Made by a program: the position numbers and the translations under genes
Assembly: GCA_050122535.1 (NCBI GenBank)
Contig: JASFIT010000264.1
Coordinates: forward strand, 1 to 6,688
Source: JASFEQ01 sp050122535
GTDB taxonomy: Bacteria; Desulfobacterota; DSM-4660; Desulfatiglandales; HGW-15
DNA length: 6,688 bases
Direction: 5' to 3'
The notes under the pieces: generated by a model
Database searches by the model: none
Told to the model about the DNA's origin: nothing
What the model saw: only the letters and a program-made list of their open reading frames with translations
Shown here: positions 6,379-6,688 of the stretch, one piece after another
Position numbering within the stretch: position 1 is the stretch's first letter
Layout: each line of letters opens with the position of its first letter

Positions 6379-6688
6379 TTACTCTCCATGACACATACCG
6401 CAATCCTCCGCGCCATGGCACTCCGTACAGTTGGCACCGATGTATCGCGTATGATTTTCATCCTTGAATTCAGGGATTTTATCTTCCAGTTCATAGTGAC
6501 ATGCGCGGCAACTTTTCTCACGTTCAAGAGCTTCCATGCCCTTTTTGTCTTTAAGTTCATGGTGGCACGTGATGCAGGGTTCGCCCACATCTTCACTGAT
6601 GTGATCTTTGTGGTTGAAAGTCACCAGACCGCCATCTGTCTCAAATTCCACCGATTCGGGCAGGAGCGGCATCATGCGACCCGATGCC
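6379..6688 (-). CDS. Tetraheme cytochrome c3-like protein (partial, 5' end beyond right edge)
   Basis: Four CxxCH heme motifs are present: CITCH (34-38), CRACH (56-60), CTECH (83-87) and CGMCH (92-96), counted from ATG at 6673-6675. Four further histidines are available as distal ligands: His22 and His25 in VTFNHKDH, His39 directly after the first heme motif, and His75. This spacing, with F-N-H-x-x-H followed by CxxCHH, matches class III cytochrome c3, a periplasmic bis-histidine multiheme carrier of sulfate reducers. No signal peptide lies downstream of the visible ATG pair, and the frame stays open to the window edge (A-S-G-R precedes the ATGs). The true start and export signal are therefore probably outside. 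Stop TAA is at 6379-6381. It is first in the visible operon, 85 bp before rnfC, and probably exchanges electrons with RnfG. More hemes upstream cannot be excluded. Confidence 0.88.
   Translation of the reverse strand, partial: ASGRMMPLLPESVEFETDGGLVTFNHKDHISEDVGEPCITCHHELKDKKGMEALEREKSCRACHYELEDKIPEFKDENHTRYIGANCTECHGAEDCGMCHGE

Noticed and set aside
6348..6596. Minus-strand 82-codon frame overlapping the cytochrome
   Set aside because: Out of frame with the CxxCH motifs and without family features; a shadow of the cytochrome gene.

Overview
The window is one stretch of a minus-strand operon for an Rnf-type membrane electron-transfer complex. In transcription order (right to left) it holds a tetraheme cytochrome c3-like protein (5' end outside the window), rnfC, rnfD, rnfG, rnfE, rnfA, and a long rnfB that runs off the left edge. 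The gene order, the cytochrome c3-type heme protein and the RnfB C-terminal fusion all suggest a strictly anaerobic Desulfobacterota (former Deltaproteobacteria), probably a sulfate reducer or a syntrophic relative. This placement comes from remembered family features, not from a search. The plus strand shows no gene I can support; its open frames are antisense shadows of the rnf genes.

Layout: 6379-6688 is the cytochrome (partial at its N-terminus). 6294-6378 is an 85-bp gap. 4896-6293 is rnfC, 3889-4899 rnfD and 3320-3892 rnfG; these three are chained by ATGA stop/start overlaps. 3174-3319 is the longest gap (146 bp) and contains two inverted repeats. 2577-3173 is rnfE, 1912-2511 rnfA, and 1-1815 rnfB fused to a GltD-like flavoprotein module, open at the left edge. 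No promoter or convincing terminator is visible, so both operon ends probably lie outside the window.

How the parts fit: RnfA and RnfE form the inverted paralogous membrane pair. Both keep the two cysteines that together hold the intramembrane iron-sulfur cluster. RnfG keeps the SGAT motif for covalent FMN, and RnfB and RnfC keep their ferredoxin-type cysteines. The iron-sulfur relay and the periplasmic flavin therefore look functional, with a c3-type cytochrome as a plausible periplasmic partner.

The notable point is what has been lost. RnfC lacks the glycine-rich and ECEPY-like signatures of the NADH/FMN-binding fold. RnfD has Tyr159 where the FMN-bearing threonine is expected. The GltD-like module on RnfB has a degenerate second dinucleotide-binding loop and lacks the usual terminal GD flavin motif. 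Together these suggest, as inference, an Rnf variant that does not use NAD(H) in the canonical way and may instead link a cytoplasmic low-potential donor such as ferredoxin to a periplasmic cytochrome pool.
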